Positions 10,743-21,538 are shown, counted from the first letter of the stretch. The stretch is DNA of 64,000 bases from Pseudolabrys sp. Root1462 (GCF_001426945.1 NZ_LMFS01000001.1:1813487-1877486), one strand, 5' to 3'. A program made the numbers and translations. Notes: generated from the sequence alone by a model not told the origin.

Positions 10743-11672
10743 ATGGCAAATATCTCAGCACAGATGGTCAAGGAGCTCCGTGAATCGACGGGCGCCGGCA
10801 TGATGGATTGCAAGGCCGCGCTCAGCGAGACCGCCGGCGACATGGCCGCGGCGCAGGATTGGCTGCGCAAGAAGGGCCTGTCGAAGGCCGCGAAGAAGGC
10901 CGGCCGCGTCGCCGCCGAAGGCCTGATCGGCATCACGGTCAGGGGCGCCAAGGGCGTCGTCGTCGAGGTCAACTCGGAAACCGATTTCGTTGCGCGCAAC
11001 GACCTGTTCCAGGGCCTGGTCAAGATGAGTGCGGACGTCGCGTTCGACGTCGGTACCGATGTCGAGAAGATCAAGGCGACCAAGGTCGGTTCGATCACCG
11101 TGGCCGACGCGTTCAACGACACCATCGCCAAGATCGGCGAGAACATGACGCTGCGCCGCGCGGCTGCGGTGGAAGTGTCGAAGGGCGTCATCGGCTCCTA
11201 CGTGCATACCTCGGTGTCGGAAGGCCTCGGCAAGATCGGCGTTCTCGTCGGTCTGGAATCGCCCGGCAGCACCGACGAGCTCCAGGCGCTTGGCCGTCAG
11301 CTCGCCATGCATGTCGCGTCGTCGAACCCGATCGCGCTGGATCCGTCGGGCGTTTCGGCCGACGTCATCAAGCGCGAGAAGGACGTGCTCGCCGACAAGT
11401 TCCGTCAGCAGGGCAAGCCCGAGAACATGATCGAGAAGATCGTCGAGTCCGGTCTGAAGACCTTTTACAAGGAACAGACCTTCCTCGAGCAGCCCTTCAT
11501 CTTCGACGACTCCGGCAAGAAGAGTGTTGCCCAGGCCGTGAAGGAGGCCGAAGGCAAGGTCGGCGGTCCGATCAAGATCACCGGTTTCGTGCGCTACGCC
11601 CTCGGCGAGGGTATCGAGAAACAGGAGTCCGACTTCGCCGCCGAAGTGGCGGCGGCCGCGGGCACCAACTGA
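10743..11672 (+). CDS. tsf: Translation elongation factor Ts
   Basis: 309-residue guanine-nucleotide exchange factor for EF-Tu. The N-terminal domain has [22 protein letters not shown], and the core has [13 protein letters not shown], whose TDFVARN motif contacts EF-Tu. The start at 10743 gives the standard MANISAQMV beginning; an in-frame ATG at 10686 would add 19 residues with no family match. It ends with a short Ala-rich tail. Located between rpsB and pyrH as in most bacteria. Confidence 0.97.
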   Translation: MANISAQMVKELRESTGAGMMDCKAALSETAGDMAAAQDWLRKKGLSKAAKKAGRVAAEGLIGITVRGAKGVVVEVNSETDFVARNDLFQGLVKMSADVAFDVGTDVEKIKATKVGSITVADAFNDTIAKIGENMTLRRAAAVEVSKGVIGSYVHTSVSEGLGKIGVLVGLESPGSTDELQALGRQLAMHVASSNPIALDPSGVSADVIKREKDVLADKFRQQGKPENMIEKIVESGLKTFYKEQTFLEQPFIFDDSGKKSVAQAVKEAEGKVGGPIKITGFVRYALGEGIEKQESDFAAEVAAAAGTN

Positions 11673-11680
11673 TGAAATGG

Positions 11681-11708
11681 AGCGGCGGTGCTTTCAAACA
11701 CCGCCGCT
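11681..11708 (+). promoter_or_regulatory. Hairpin between tsf and pyrH
   Basis: AGCGGCGGTG (11681-11690) and CACCGCCGCT (11699-11708) form a perfect 10-bp stem with the loop CTTTCAAA. No T-run follows. It lies between the tsf stop and the pyrH start and may act in attenuation or message processing. Confidence 0.5.
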
Positions 11709-11732
11709 TCCGCAAGAAGAGGGCTGCGGCCG

Positions 11733-12446
11733 ATGGCTGATCCCATCTACAAGCGCGTCATCGTCAAGTTGTCTGGCGAGGCGCTGTCCGCCGACAAGGG
11801 TTTCGGCATCGATCAGCCGACGGTCGAGCGCATTGCCACCGATCTTGCGGCGACCGCGAAGCTGGGTGTCGAACTCGGCGTCGTGGTCGGCGGTGGCAAC
11901 ATCTTCCGCGGCGTTGAAGTGTCAAGCCGTGGCGTGCCGCGTCCGGTCGGCGACACCATGGGCATGCTTGCGACTGTGATGAACTGCCTCGTGCTGGAAG
12001 CCGCCATCGAGCGCGCCGGCTGCGAGGCGCGCACCCTGTCGGCGCTCGCCATGACCGCTGTCTGCGAGACCTACAACCGCAAGCGCGCGGTCAAGAACCT
12101 TGCCAAGGGCCGGGTTGTTCTGCTCGCCGCCGGTACCGGCAATCCGTTCTTCACGACCGACACCACCGCGGTGCTGCGGGCGGCGGAACTGGACTGCCAG
12201 GCGGTGCTGAAGGCGACCAATGTGGACGGCGTCTACACCGCCGATCCGAAGAAGGACCCGGCGGCGAAGCGCTACGAGCGCGTCAGTCATCAAGAAGCGA
12301 TCGAAAAGGATCTGCGGGTTATGGATGGCGCCGCCTTCGCGCTTGCCCGCGAGAACCGGTTGCCTATCATTGTCTTCTCGATGGCGGACAAGGATGCGAT
12401 CGGGAAGGTTCTGCGCGGCGAGGGGCGTTCGACGCTGGTCGGCTAG
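11733..12446 (+). CDS. pyrH: Uridylate kinase
   Basis: 237-residue bacterial UMP kinase, phosphorylating UMP to UDP; hexameric and usually activated by GTP and inhibited by UTP. It has [14 protein letters not shown] at the N-terminus, [10 protein letters not shown] for nucleotide binding, the [11 protein letters not shown] segment, and [17 protein letters not shown] near residue 165, all standard for the amino-acid-kinase fold. The start at 11733 (MADPIYKRV) is preferred over an in-frame ATG at 11688 that runs through the hairpin arm. UDP and UTP made here feed CTP synthase (pyrG in this window), uppS and cdsA products, and lipid A precursors. Confidence 0.96.
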   Translation: MADPIYKRVIVKLSGEALSADKGFGIDQPTVERIATDLAATAKLGVELGVVVGGGNIFRGVEVSSRGVPRPVGDTMGMLATVMNCLVLEAAIERAGCEARTLSALAMTAVCETYNRKRAVKNLAKGRVVLLAAGTGNPFFTTDTTAVLRAAELDCQAVLKATNVDGVYTADPKKDPAAKRYERVSHQEAIEKDLRVMDGAAFALARENRLPIIVFSMADKDAIGKVLRGEGRSTLVG

Positions 12447-12553
12447 TCGAATCTTCGGGTTCGATCTAAAGCCGGCCGGAGGCCAGTGCGGGTTGCCAAC
12501 CTGACAATTGTCGCGCTTGTTTCCGCGGCGGCTCAAAAAGTAGAGGAAGCGTC

Positions 12554-13111
12554 ATGGCCAATGCCACTCATGACATGAACGAGATCAAGCGCCGCATGGC
12601 CGGCGCCAGTGCCGCTCTCAAGACCGAACTGTCGGGTCTGCGTACCGGCCGCGCCTCGGCGCATCTCCTCGATCCGGTGATGGTCGAGGCGTACGGCCAG
12701 CAGATGACGCTCAATCAATGCGCCAGCGTCACCGTGCCGGAGCCGCGGCTGATCGCGGTCAACGTCTGGGACAAGTCGTTGGTCAAGGCGGTCGAAAAAG
12801 GCATCGTCGATTCCAATCTCGGTCTGTCGCCCGCCACGGAAGGCCAGACCATTCGCCTGCGCATTCCGGAATTGAACCAGGACCGCCGTAAGGAACTGGT
12901 CAAACTGGCGCACAAATATGCCGAGGCCGCGCGGGTCGCGGTGCGCCACGTCCGCCGCGATGCGCTCGATACGCTCAAGAAGCTCGAGAAGGATCACGGC
13001 AAGGACGAGATCGAGCGCTTTACCGCCGACATTCAGAAGGCGACCGACGCCGGCATCGCCGAGGTCGATCAGTTGCTCGCTGCCAAGGAAAAGGAGATCC
13101 TCACGGTCTGA
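12554..13111 (+). CDS. frr: Ribosome recycling factor
   Basis: 185-residue factor that, with EF-G, splits the post-termination ribosome. It shows the family pattern: ELSGLRTGRASAHLLDPVMVEAYG at the start of the long helix bundle, VTVPEPRLIAVNVWDKS in the alpha/beta domain, and the C-terminal helix with VRHVRRDALDTLKKLEKD. GAGGAAGC is the ribosome site. It follows pyrH by 107 bases, the classical tsf-pyrH-frr order. Confidence 0.97.
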   Translation: MANATHDMNEIKRRMAGASAALKTELSGLRTGRASAHLLDPVMVEAYGQQMTLNQCASVTVPEPRLIAVNVWDKSLVKAVEKGIVDSNLGLSPATEGQTIRLRIPELNQDRRKELVKLAHKYAEAARVAVRHVRRDALDTLKKLEKDHGKDEIERFTADIQKATDAGIAEVDQLLAAKEKEILTV

Positions 13112-13123
13112 GGTCGCGCCAGC

Positions 13124-13873
13124 ATGTCCGACGCCCCGCATACGCCGATCGCCGCTGCCGATGTGCCGCGGCACGTCGGCATCATCATGGACGGCAATGG
13201 CCGTTGGGCGGCATCGCGCGGCCTGCCGCGGGTCGAGGGCCATCGTCGCGGCGTCGAGACGCTACGCCGTACCATCCGTGCCGCGGGCGAGATCGGTATC
13301 AAGTTCATCACCATCTTCTCCTTCAGCGCCGAGAACTGGTCGCGTCCGGCGAGCGAAGTCGGTGAGCTGATGGGGTTGTTGCGGCGCTTCATTCGCAACG
13401 ACCTCGCCGAGCTGCACAAGAGCGGCGTGCGCGTGCGCATCATCGGCGAGCGCGACGAACTCGAACCGGACATTGCCCGCCTGCTCACAGAGGCCGAAGA
13501 GCTCACCAAGGGCAACACCAATCTGACGCTGGTGGTGGCGTTCAATTACGGCTCGCGGCAGGAGATCGTGCGCGGCGTGCATCGCGCGATGAAGGCGGTG
13601 GCCGAAGGCCGGCTCAAGGCTGACGACATAACCGCCGACACTTTCTCGGGCTTTCTCGACGCGCCCGACATCCCCGATCCGGATCTGATCATCCGCACCA
13701 GCGGCGAACAGCGGCTCTCGAATTTCCTGCTGTGGCAGGCTGCTTACAGCGAGTTCGTTTTCGTCCCGACTTTCTGGCCGGACTTCGATCGCGCCGCGTT
13801 GGAAGCGGCCATCGGCGAATTTCGCCAGCGCGAGCGCCGCTTCGGCGGCCTCGTCGCCAAGACGGGATCCTGA
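13124..13873 (+). CDS. uppS: Undecaprenyl (di-trans,poly-cis) diphosphate synthase
   Basis: 249-residue cis-prenyltransferase making the C55 carrier lipid precursor for peptidoglycan and O-antigen from farnesyl-PP and isopentenyl-PP. [13 protein letters not shown] holds the catalytic Asp of motif [10 protein letters not shown] and the C-terminal [25 protein letters not shown] are motifs III-V. It begins 12 bases after frr and is followed 4 bases later by cdsA, so the three are probably read together. Substrate comes from the MEP pathway, whose second enzyme (dxr) is two genes downstream. Confidence 0.97.
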   Translation: MSDAPHTPIAAADVPRHVGIIMDGNGRWAASRGLPRVEGHRRGVETLRRTIRAAGEIGIKFITIFSFSAENWSRPASEVGELMGLLRRFIRNDLAELHKSGVRVRIIGERDELEPDIARLLTEAEELTKGNTNLTLVVAFNYGSRQEIVRGVHRAMKAVAEGRLKADDITADTFSGFLDAPDIPDPDLIIRTSGEQRLSNFLLWQAAYSEFVFVPTFWPDFDRAALEAAIGEFRQRERRFGGLVAKTGS

Positions 13874-13877
13874 AATC

Positions 13878-14768
13878 GTGCGGCCGGTCGACGATGCCGC
13901 ACATCCGCTCTCTGGGCCGGCTCAGCACGATACGCCTTCCGCTGCGAAAAAAGCCGGCGTCAGCAATCTGGTTCTGCGCGTAGTCTCCGCCGCAGTGATG
14001 GCACCCATTGCGCTTGGCGTCGCCTATTGGGGCTCGTGGCCGTTCGCGGTGTTCTGGGCCGCGGCCGGCATTGCGGTGTTGTGGGAATGGATCACTTTGG
14101 TCGCCGGACGCGATCATAAGTTGATGCTGTCGTCTTGCGGCGGTGCCGTCGCAGTCGCGGCGGTGCTGGCGTGGCGCGAGCGGCCGCTGGTTGCGCTGCT
14201 CATCGTGGCGCTTGGCGCGCTGGCGTCATCGATCGTCGCACCGCGCAAGGACCGCTTCTGGATACTCGCCGGCATCGCTTATGCCGGGACCATGATGCTG
14301 GCTCCGATCGTGCTGCGCGGCGAAGAATGGCTTGGCTTCATCGCTATCGTGCTGATCTTCACCATCGTGTGGACGACCGATGTGCTGGCTTATTTTACCG
14401 GCCGCGCCATCGGCGGTCCGAAACTGATGCCGTCGGTGAGCCCGAAGAAGACCTGGTCTGGCGCGATCGGCGGCACCCTGGGCGCTATCATTGCAGCGGT
14501 TCTTGTCGCCGCGCTGTTCGGCGGCTTGAACAAGACGGCGATTGCAGGACTGGCGCTGGTTCTCTCGGTGCTGTCGCAGGCCGGCGATCTGCTGGAGTCA
14601 CACGTCAAGCGTCACTTCGGCGCCAAGGATGCCAGCACGCTGATCCCGGGCCATGGTGGTGTGATGGATCGGCTCGACGGCTTCTGGGCCGCCGTGGTCG
14701 CAGCGTGTTTGATCGGTTTGTTGCGCGGCGGTCTCGATGCGCCCGCGCGCGGACTGTTGCTGTGGTGA
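13878..14768 (+). CDS. cdsA: Phosphatidate cytidylyltransferase (CDP-diacylglycerol synthase)
   Basis: 296-residue polytopic membrane enzyme joining phosphatidate and CTP to CDP-diacylglycerol, the branch point of phospholipid synthesis. The signature near the C-terminus, [14 protein letters not shown] followed by [21 protein letters not shown] and [12 protein letters not shown], is complete. About seven hydrophobic helices are visible. The start is the GTG at 13878, 4 bases after the uppS stop, giving an N-terminal soluble tail of about 30 residues before the first helix. Its stop overlaps the dxr start as GTGA. Confidence 0.95.
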   Translation: MRPVDDAAHPLSGPAQHDTPSAAKKAGVSNLVLRVVSAAVMAPIALGVAYWGSWPFAVFWAAAGIAVLWEWITLVAGRDHKLMLSSCGGAVAVAAVLAWRERPLVALLIVALGALASSIVAPRKDRFWILAGIAYAGTMMLAPIVLRGEEWLGFIAIVLIFTIVWTTDVLAYFTGRAIGGPKLMPSVSPKKTWSGAIGGTLGAIIAAVLVAALFGGLNKTAIAGLALVLSVLSQAGDLLESHVKRHFGAKDASTLIPGHGGVMDRLDGFWAAVVAACLIGLLRGGLDAPARGLLLW

Positions 14769-16021
14769 GCGACGTGAACGTGATGGGCAAGGGCGGCTTG
14801 GCTTCGCCGAGGGTAGCGCCCGCATCGCCGCGGCAGGTCGCAGTGCGTAGTGTCAGCGTGTTCGGCGCCACCGGTTCGATCGGCGCCAGCACCATCGACC
14901 TCATCAAGCGTTCGCCCGAACGTTTCCGCGTCGAGGTGGTGACGGCACACCGCAACGTGCAAGCGCTGGCGCGCATCGCGCGCGAGGTCGGGGCCCGCAT
15001 GGCGGTGCTGGCCGATCCCGCGGGCTTCATTGAACTCAAGGATGCGCTCGCCGGCACCGGAATCGAAGTCGCGACCGGCGAGGCGGGGCTGATCGAAGCG
15101 GCGCAGCATCCGGTCGATTGGGTGATGGCTGCGATCGCCGGCTCGGTTGGTCTGAAACCGACAATGGCGGCTATCGAGCGCGGCGCCACAGTGGCGCTTG
15201 CCAACAAGGAATGCCTTGTCTGCGCCGGCGCGCTGTTCATGCGCCGGGCCAAAGCCTCCGGCGCGACCGTGCTGCCGGTGGACAGCGAGCATAACGCGGT
15301 ATTCCAGGCGCTGGGCGCCGGGCGGCGGGACGATGTCTCCAAGATCATCATCACGGCCTCGGGCGGTCCGTTCCGTACCTGGACGCTCGATCAGATCCGC
15401 GGCGCGACCCTTGAACAGGCGCTGCGCCACCCGAACTGGTCGATGGGACCCAAGGTCACCGTCGATTCCGCGACCTTGATGAATAAAGGCCTCGAAGTCA
15501 TTGAGGCGCACCACCTTTTCAATCTCGGTCCGGACGAGATCGAGGTGCTGGTGCATCCGCAATCGGTCGTCCATGGCATGGTCGAATTCCGCGACGGTTC
15601 GGTCGTAGCGCAGCTCGGTCCGCCGGATATGCGGGTACCGATTGCGCATTGTCTGGCCTGGCCGGAGCGCATCGATGGCCCGGTAAATCGCCTCGATCTG
15701 GCGGCACTGCGCGATTTGACCTTCGAGAAGCCGGATTTGGCACGATTTCCGGCCTTGGCGCTCGCCTGGCAGGCGATGGCCACAGGTGGGTCGGCGCCGA
15801 CGGTTCTTAATGCCGCCGACGAGGTGGCGGTCGCCGAATTCATCGCCGGCCGCATTGGCTTCCAGACCATTCCGGCGCTGGTCGAAAAGACGCTCGAAGC
15901 GGCTGACAGGCGCGGGCTTCTGGACGAGCCGGCAAGCGTCGAGGCGGCGCTCGCCATTGACCATACTGCGAGAACCCTGGCCCGGGATCTCTTGCTCAAT
16001 AATGCCGTAAAGGCATTCTAG
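14765..16021 (+). CDS. dxr: 1-deoxy-D-xylulose 5-phosphate reductoisomerase
   Basis: Second enzyme of the MEP isoprenoid pathway, converting DXP to MEP with NADPH and a divalent metal. [18 protein letters not shown] is the NADPH-binding start; [22 protein letters not shown] and [19 protein letters not shown] hold substrate- and metal-binding residues. With the GTG at 14765, which overlaps the cdsA stop by 4 bases, the product has 418 residues including a tail of about 35 before the Rossmann strand; ATG at 14783 or GTG at 14843 are alternatives. An open frame continues far upstream but is antiphase to cdsA and not coding. Confidence 0.94.
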   Translation: MSDVNVMGKGGLASPRVAPASPRQVAVRSVSVFGATGSIGASTIDLIKRSPERFRVEVVTAHRNVQALARIAREVGARMAVLADPAGFIELKDALAGTGIEVATGEAGLIEAAQHPVDWVMAAIAGSVGLKPTMAAIERGATVALANKECLVCAGALFMRRAKASGATVLPVDSEHNAVFQALGAGRRDDVSKIIITASGGPFRTWTLDQIRGATLEQALRHPNWSMGPKVTVDSATLMNKGLEVIEAHHLFNLGPDEIEVLVHPQSVVHGMVEFRDGSVVAQLGPPDMRVPIAHCLAWPERIDGPVNRLDLAALRDLTFEKPDLARFPALALAWQAMATGGSAPTVLNAADEVAVAEFIAGRIGFQTIPALVEKTLEAADRRGLLDEPASVEAALAIDHTARTLARDLLLNNAVKAF

Positions 16022-16070
16022 TCACCTTTGCGCCATATTGGCGCTTCGCGCCTTGGGACGAGGAATTACG

Positions 16071-17204
16071 ATGGGCATTCTGGAGCAACTGGGCGCATTC
16101 GGCGGCGGGGCCGCCGGCTATATCGTGCCGTTCCTGTTCGTCCTTACCATCGTGGTCTTCTTCCACGAGCTCGGCCACTTCCTGATCGCCCGCTGGTGCG
16201 GCGTCGAGGTCACGGCGTTTTCGCTCGGCTTCGGCCCGGAAATCATCGGCTTCAACGACCGCTATGGCACGCGCTGGAAGCTGTCGGCCATTCCGCTCGG
16301 CGGCTATGTGAAGTTCGTCGGCGATGACAACGCCGCCAGCGTGCCAGATTTCGACGCGGCCGCGGCCATGACCGAGGAACAGAAGCAGGGCTCTTTCGCG
16401 CATAAACCCGTGTGGGCCCGCGCTGCCGTCGTCGCCGCCGGACCGATCGCCAATTTCATCCTGGCCATCGTGATATTTGCCGGCCTCTTCATGGTCGTCG
16501 GCAAGCCGAGCATGCTGCCACGAGTCGATCAGGTGATTGCCGGCGGAGCGGCAGAGGCGGCCGGATTCAAGCCCGGCGACCTCGTGCTGTCGATTGACGG
16601 CGAACACATCGGCAGTTTCTCGGACATGCAGCGCATCGTCAGCATGAGCGCTGCTCGTCAGCTCAAGGTCAAGGTCGAACGGGACAAATCGATCGTCACC
16701 TTACAGGCGACGCCACAGCTCAAGCGCGACAAGTTCGGCAACGAACTCGGCGTGCTCGGCATCAGCCGGTCCGTCGCGGCCGGCGACATCACGACGCAGA
16801 AGTTCGGACCGGGCGAAGCTGTGGTCGAGGGCGCCAAGCAGACCTGGATGATCGTCGACCACACCTTCTCGTACATTGCGGGTATTTTTTCCGGGCGCAA
16901 CTCCGCCGATCAGCTCGGCGGCCCGATCCGGATCGCCCAGGTCTCGGGGCAAGTGGCCGCCAACGGATTCGGCCCCCTGATCAACCTGGCGGCCGTCCTG
17001 TCGGTATCGATCGGGCTGCTGAACCTGTTCCCGATCCCCTTACTCGATGGCGGCCACCTTTTGTTCTACGCCGTCGAGGCCGCCCGCGGCCGTCCTCTGT
17101 CGGAAAGGGCCCAGGAAGTGGGGTTCCGCATCGGACTCGCGATCGTTGTCATGTTGATGATTTTTGCAACCTTTAATGACATCCTGCACTTGGCCACCTC
17201 ATAA
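16071..17204 (+). CDS. rseP: Site-2 intramembrane zinc metalloprotease RseP
   Basis: 377-residue integral membrane protease. HELGH (residues 32-36) in the first membrane helix is the zinc site; the third ligand is in NLFPIPLLDGGHLLFY near the C-terminus. A PDZ domain lies around residues 125-205 (VIAGGAAEAAGFKPGDLVLSIDG-type loop). In alphaproteobacteria the homologue (MmpA) cuts membrane-bound regulators; in E. coli RseP frees sigma-E and clears signal peptides. AGGAATT precedes the ATG at 16071. The dxr-rseP-bamA-lpxD order is widely conserved and ties it to envelope assembly. Confidence 0.95.
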   Translation: MGILEQLGAFGGGAAGYIVPFLFVLTIVVFFHELGHFLIARWCGVEVTAFSLGFGPEIIGFNDRYGTRWKLSAIPLGGYVKFVGDDNAASVPDFDAAAAMTEEQKQGSFAHKPVWARAAVVAAGPIANFILAIVIFAGLFMVVGKPSMLPRVDQVIAGGAAEAAGFKPGDLVLSIDGEHIGSFSDMQRIVSMSAARQLKVKVERDKSIVTLQATPQLKRDKFGNELGVLGISRSVAAGDITTQKFGPGEAVVEGAKQTWMIVDHTFSYIAGIFSGRNSADQLGGPIRIAQVSGQVAANGFGPLINLAAVLSVSIGLLNLFPIPLLDGGHLLFYAVEAARGRPLSERAQEVGFRIGLAIVVMLMIFATFNDILHLATS

Positions 17205-17366
17205 TCGTTGCCCTGGGGCAACTTGATGAGGGGAAAGGGAAAGTTCGGCCGGCGGTTTCGTTTGCAGTGCTTGCAAAACGCTGTAAAAAGCTCCGACGAC
17301 GGGCCTTGAGAGTCGGTCGGGCCATTTGCGGTGACGGCCGCAAGGACAATAAAGGGCGCGTTGCGC

Positions 17367-19859
17367 ATGGGACTTTGTGTGCGGGTTGTTCGGGGACTGA
17401 CCCTCTCTCTGTTGGTCCTCGGTGGAATCCTTGTTGGTTCCGCCGGGCTGGCCGTTTCGGCGTCCACTGTTGCCGTCGCGCAGTCGGCGAATTCCATCGT
17501 GGTCGAAGGCAATCGCCGGGTCGAGACGGAGACCGTGCGGTCCTATTTTAGGCCCGGCCCCGGCGGCCGCCTGGGGCCTGCCGAAATCGACGAGGGGCTC
17601 AAGGCGCTTTACGCGACTGGCCTGTTCTCGGACGTCCGCATCAACCATGCCGGCGGCCGCCTTGTCGTTACCGTCGTCGAAAACCCGGTCATCAATCAGG
17701 TCGCGTTCGAAGGCAACAAGAAGGCCAAGGACGACCAGCTCAAAGCCGAAGTGCAGTCGAAGCCGCGCGGCACGCTGTCGAAGCCGACCGTGCAGGCCGA
17801 CGTCCAGCGCATTATCGACATCTATCAGCGCACCGGCCGGTTCGACGTCAGCGTCGTGCCGAAGATCATCGAATTGCCGAACAACCGCGTCAATCTCGTG
17901 TTCGAAATCAAGGAAGGCGAGAAGACCGGCGTCAAGGAAATCCGCTTCATCGGCGCCAAGGCTTTCTCGTCAGGCCGCCTCAAGGACGTCATCAAGACCG
18001 TCCAGACCAACTTCCTGAGCTTCCTGCAGACCACCGACATTTATGATCCGGATCGCGTCGAAGCCGACCGCGATCTCCTGCGCCGCTTCTACCTGAAGCA
18101 CGGCTATGCCGACGTGCGCATCGTTTCCGCTGTCGGCGAGTACGATCCGGCCAGGAAGGGCTTCGTCATCACCTTCACGATCGATGAGGGTGCGCAGTAC
18201 CACGTCGGCACCGTCGATGTGATCTCGAACGTGCGCGTGCTCGACCCGTCGCTGCTGCGCAGCAAGGTCAAGCTGTCGCCCGGCAACGTCTATAATGCCG
18301 ATCTCGTCGAGAAGAGCGTCGAGGGGATGGCCATCGAAGCGGCGAAGAACGGCTATGCCTTCGCCAACGTTCGCCCGCGCGGCGAGCGCAAGCCCGAGAC
18401 CCACACCATCAATCTCGCTTTTGTGGTCGAAGAGGGCACGCGCGCCTACATCGAGCGCATCAATGTTCGCGGCAACATCCGCACGCGCGACTACGTCATC
18501 CGCCGCGAATTCGATATCGGCGAGGGCGACGCGTATAACCGCGCGCTGATCGACCGCGCCGAGCGCCGGCTGAAGAACCTCAACTACTTCAAGACCGTGA
18601 AGATCACGACCGAGCCAGGCTCGGCCCCCGACCGCGTCATCGTCAACGTGAACGTCGAAGAGCAATCGACCGGTGAATTCTCGATCGCGGGCGGTTATTC
18701 GACGGCCGACGGCTTCATTGCCGAAGCCAGCGTCGCCGACCGCAACCTCATGGGCCGTGGTCAGTTCGCCAAGGCGGCGGTGACCTGGGGTCAGCGCACC
18801 CGCGGCGTCGAGTTGAATTTCGTCGAGCCGTACCTGCTTGGCTACCGCATGGCGGGCGGCGTCGATCTGTTCGCGCGCAAGAATGATGCGTCGAACTCGG
18901 TCTCCTACGACATCACGACCTACGGCACGAACCTGAAGCTCGGCTTCGCGCTCACCGAAGAGCTGTCCTTCGCGCCGCGTTACTCGATCTATCGGCAGGA
19001 AATCACCCTGCCGGACCAGTACAATAACTGTATCTCGACCTCGACGGCGATGTTCTCGCCAACCCCGGCGGGCTTCCATTCGCACACGCCCGGCGCGGTG
19101 CGGCCCGGCGACGAGTGCTACAGCGACGGCGAAGCTTCGCTGGCGGTTCGCAAGGAACTGGCCAACGGTCCGGTGACTGTGTCGATGCTCGGCTACACCA
19201 CCGCCTACAACACGCTCGACAACAACAAGAACCCGACCAGCGGCCTCTATGCCGAACTGAAGCAGGACTATGCCGGCGTCGGCGGCGACGTGAACTTCAT
19301 CCGCACCACCGCTGAAGCCCGCACCTACTACGAAGTGGTGCCGGATGTGGTCGGCGTCCTGAAGGTCCAGGGCGGCAACGTCTCGGGCTGGGGCAGCAAG
19401 GATCTGCGCATGCTGGATCACTTCCAGATGGGTCCGAACCTCGTCCGCGGCTTCGCGCCCAGCGGCCTCGGTCCGCGCGATCTGACCGCTGGCACCAACA
19501 ACGACTCCCTCGGCGGCACGCACTTCTGGGGCGCCAGCGTCGAATTCCAGACGCCGCTCTACTTCCTGCCGAAGGAAATCGGGATCAAGTTCGCCACCTT
19601 CGCCGATGCGGGTAACGTCTGGGGCTATGAGGGACCGACGTCGTGGAACGTCACCGGTGAAACTCTCAACGTCGGCCTCGACGGCATCAGCAAGACTCGC
19701 GCCTCGGTGGGTGTCGGTTTGATCTGGGATTCGCCGCTCGGACCATTGCGCTTCGACTTTGCCTACCCGCTGAAGAAGTACTGCGAGAACTCCCCTGGTG
19801 GTGGCGAAGTTTGCGACCGCACGCAGGTGTTCCGGTTCGGCGGCGGCACGAAGTTCTAA
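17367..19859 (+). CDS. bamA: Outer membrane protein assembly factor BamA
   Basis: 830-residue central subunit of the BAM complex, inserting beta-barrel proteins into the outer membrane. A signal peptide (basic MGLCVRVVR, a hydrophobic core, cleavage probably after AVA near residue 40) is followed by five POTRA repeats (about residues 45-420; the first begins NSIVVEGNRRVETE) and a 16-strand barrel. The conserved loop-6 VRGF appears as LVRGFAPSGLGPRD, and the chain ends in FRFGGGTKF with the terminal aromatic residue typical of barrels. ATG at 17367 is preferred (AAAGGG upstream); GTG at 17331 is an alternative adding 12 residues. Confidence 0.96.
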   Translation: MGLCVRVVRGLTLSLLVLGGILVGSAGLAVSASTVAVAQSANSIVVEGNRRVETETVRSYFRPGPGGRLGPAEIDEGLKALYATGLFSDVRINHAGGRLVVTVVENPVINQVAFEGNKKAKDDQLKAEVQSKPRGTLSKPTVQADVQRIIDIYQRTGRFDVSVVPKIIELPNNRVNLVFEIKEGEKTGVKEIRFIGAKAFSSGRLKDVIKTVQTNFLSFLQTTDIYDPDRVEADRDLLRRFYLKHGYADVRIVSAVGEYDPARKGFVITFTIDEGAQYHVGTVDVISNVRVLDPSLLRSKVKLSPGNVYNADLVEKSVEGMAIEAAKNGYAFANVRPRGERKPETHTINLAFVVEEGTRAYIERINVRGNIRTRDYVIRREFDIGEGDAYNRALIDRAERRLKNLNYFKTVKITTEPGSAPDRVIVNVNVEEQSTGEFSIAGGYSTADGFIAEASVADRNLMGRGQFAKAAVTWGQRTRGVELNFVEPYLLGYRMAGGVDLFARKNDASNSVSYDITTYGTNLKLGFALTEELSFAPRYSIYRQEITLPDQYNNCISTSTAMFSPTPAGFHSHTPGAVRPGDECYSDGEASLAVRKELANGPVTVSMLGYTTAYNTLDNNKNPTSGLYAELKQDYAGVGGDVNFIRTTAEARTYYEVVPDVVGVLKVQGGNVSGWGSKDLRMLDHFQMGPNLVRGFAPSGLGPRDLTAGTNNDSLGGTHFWGASVEFQTPLYFLPKEIGIKFATFADAGNVWGYEGPTSWNVTGETLNVGLDGISKTRASVGVGLIWDSPLGPLRFDFAYPLKKYCENSPGGGEVCDRTQVFRFGGGTKF

Positions 19860-19991
19860 TCGTAGCTCCGCCGAAAGAGCCGGGCGACACGGAAGTCTGG
19901 ATCCGGCGGGATCGCGGCATTATTGGCTGTGATCCCGGCCGGCCCCTGCAGTGGGTGTCGGACTTTCAGCGTGGCATGGCGGCAAGAGCAA

Positions 19992-21050
19992 ATGAGCGAG
20001 CCGGTATTCCTCCGCGAGTCGGGCGGTCTGACGCTTGATGAAATCGTGCAGCTGACGGGCGCCAAAGCGCCCGACGGCGCTGTTGGCAGCCGGCGGATCG
20101 TCAATGTCGCCGCTCTGGATCGCGCTTCGCCCTTCGATATTTCATTTTTCGACAACAAGAACTTCGCCAAGGATGCAGCGGTCAGCCATGCCGGGCTGTG
20201 CCTGACGCGGCCCGAGCTCGTTTCGCTGCTGCCGCCACGGGTGACCGCCTTGACCGTGCGGGACCCTTTCCGCGCCTTCGTGCTGGTGTCGCGGGCTCTG
20301 TTCCCCCATGCACTGCGCCCTGTGTCGCTCGCGTCGTCCGGCGCCACCGCGGGCGCACACATCCATGAGACCGCCCGGCTCGAAAGCGACGTCATCGTTG
20401 AGCCCGGTGCCGTTATCGGCAGCGGCGTGGAGATCGGCAGCGGCACCGTGATCGGCGCCAACGCGGTGATCGGCACTGGCGTGCGCGTGGGCCGGGATTG
20501 TTCCATCGGCGCGACCACCGTGCTCAGCAACGCACTGATCGGTGATCGCGTGATCATCCATCCGGGCTGCAAGATCGGTCAGGACGGTTTTGGCTTCGTC
20601 ATGGGCGGCGGCGGCCATCTCAAGGTCCCACAAGTCGGCCGCGTCATCATTCAGGACGATGTCGAGATCGGTTCCGGGACGACCGTTGACCGGGGGGCAA
20701 TCAGGGATACGGTGATCGGCGAGGGCACCAAGATCGACAACCTGGTGCAGGTCGGCCACAATGTGTCCATAGGACGGCATTGCGTCCTGGTGGCTTATGT
20801 GGGTATTTCCGGCAGCGCGACGCTGGAAGATTTCGTTGTTTTTGGCGCCCGGGCCGGTGCGGTTCCAAGCGTTACCGTCGGCGAGGGTGCGATGATCGCG
20901 GCCAGCAGTAATGTCGCGACCGATGTTCCACCCGGCGTGAAATGGGGTGGTTCGCCGGCCAAGCCGATGCGGCAATGGTTGCGGGAAATCATGTTGGTCA
21001 AACGGCTGGCGCAGGCCAAAGGCGATGACGCTGCGGCTGCCGATGAGTGA
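19992..21050 (+). CDS. lpxD: UDP-3-O-(3-hydroxyacyl)glucosamine N-acyltransferase
   Basis: 352-residue enzyme for the third step of lipid A synthesis. The N-terminal uridine-binding domain (about 100 residues) precedes a left-handed parallel beta-helix of hexapeptide repeats (for example [18 protein letters not shown]) and a C-terminal helix. The catalytic histidine is in [13 protein letters not shown] and the GQDGFGFV loop binds substrate. The start at 19992 follows AAGAGC; an upstream in-frame ATG at 19923 adds non-family sequence. It overlaps fabZ by 8 bases and belongs to the lpxD-fabZ-lpxA-lpxI-lpxB operon. Confidence 0.96.
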   Translation: MSEPVFLRESGGLTLDEIVQLTGAKAPDGAVGSRRIVNVAALDRASPFDISFFDNKNFAKDAAVSHAGLCLTRPELVSLLPPRVTALTVRDPFRAFVLVSRALFPHALRPVSLASSGATAGAHIHETARLESDVIVEPGAVIGSGVEIGSGTVIGANAVIGTGVRVGRDCSIGATTVLSNALIGDRVIIHPGCKIGQDGFGFVMGGGGHLKVPQVGRVIIQDDVEIGSGTTVDRGAIRDTVIGEGTKIDNLVQVGHNVSIGRHCVLVAYVGISGSATLEDFVVFGARAGAVPSVTVGEGAMIAASSNVATDVPPGVKWGGSPAKPMRQWLREIMLVKRLAQAKGDDAAAADE

Positions 21051-21519
21051 GAATATTAGGATGGATACTATTGCCACGACGCTCGAGGCGGCCGACATCG
21101 CGACAGTGATGGAGCTGTTGCCGCATCGCTATCCGTTTCTTTTGGTCGATCGCGTTGTAGATATTCGTTCGGACGAATATGGCTGCGGCATCAAGAACGT
21201 CACGATCAACGAGCCGCATTTTCAGGGGCACTTCCCAGGCAATCCGATATTCCCCGGTGTGCTGATGATCGAAGGCATGGCGCAGACTGCGGGCGTTCTG
21301 TGTATTGCCGCGACGTCGTCGCGCCAGCCCAAGTCGGTCTACTTCCTCACCATCGACAATGCCAAATTCCGCAAGCCAGTGCGTCCCGGTGACACGCTCA
21401 AATATCACATGACGCGCACCGCGCGGCGCAAGGACATGTGGTGGTATCACGGCGTCGCCAAGGTCGGTGACGTTGTCGTGGCCGAGGCAGACCTCGGCGC
21501 GATGATCTCCGACCGCTAG
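21043..21519 (+). CDS. fabZ: 3-hydroxyacyl-ACP dehydratase FabZ
   Basis: 158 residues from the ATG at 21043 (152 from ATG 21061, equally plausible). Hot-dog-fold enzyme dehydrating 3-hydroxyacyl-ACP in fatty acid elongation. [14 protein letters not shown] holds the catalytic His, and [19 protein letters not shown] the catalytic Glu on the partner subunit. It competes with LpxA for 3-hydroxyacyl-ACP, so their joint transcription helps balance phospholipid and lipid A synthesis. It overlaps the lpxD stop by 8 bases; lpxA follows after 19 bases. Confidence 0.96.
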   Translation: MSENIRMDTIATTLEAADIATVMELLPHRYPFLLVDRVVDIRSDEYGCGIKNVTINEPHFQGHFPGNPIFPGVLMIEGMAQTAGVLCIAATSSRQPKSVYFLTIDNAKFRKPVRPGDTLKYHMTRTARRKDMWWYHGVAKVGDVVVAEADLGAMISDR

Positions 21520-21538
21520 GCGCCTCGAAGGCATCATC

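Noticed and set aside
14135-14764. A long in-frame N-terminal extension of dxr
   Set aside because: It overlaps cdsA in another phase and is Arg-rich without homology; the DXR fold begins near 14850 and the GTGA overlap gives a natural start at 14765.
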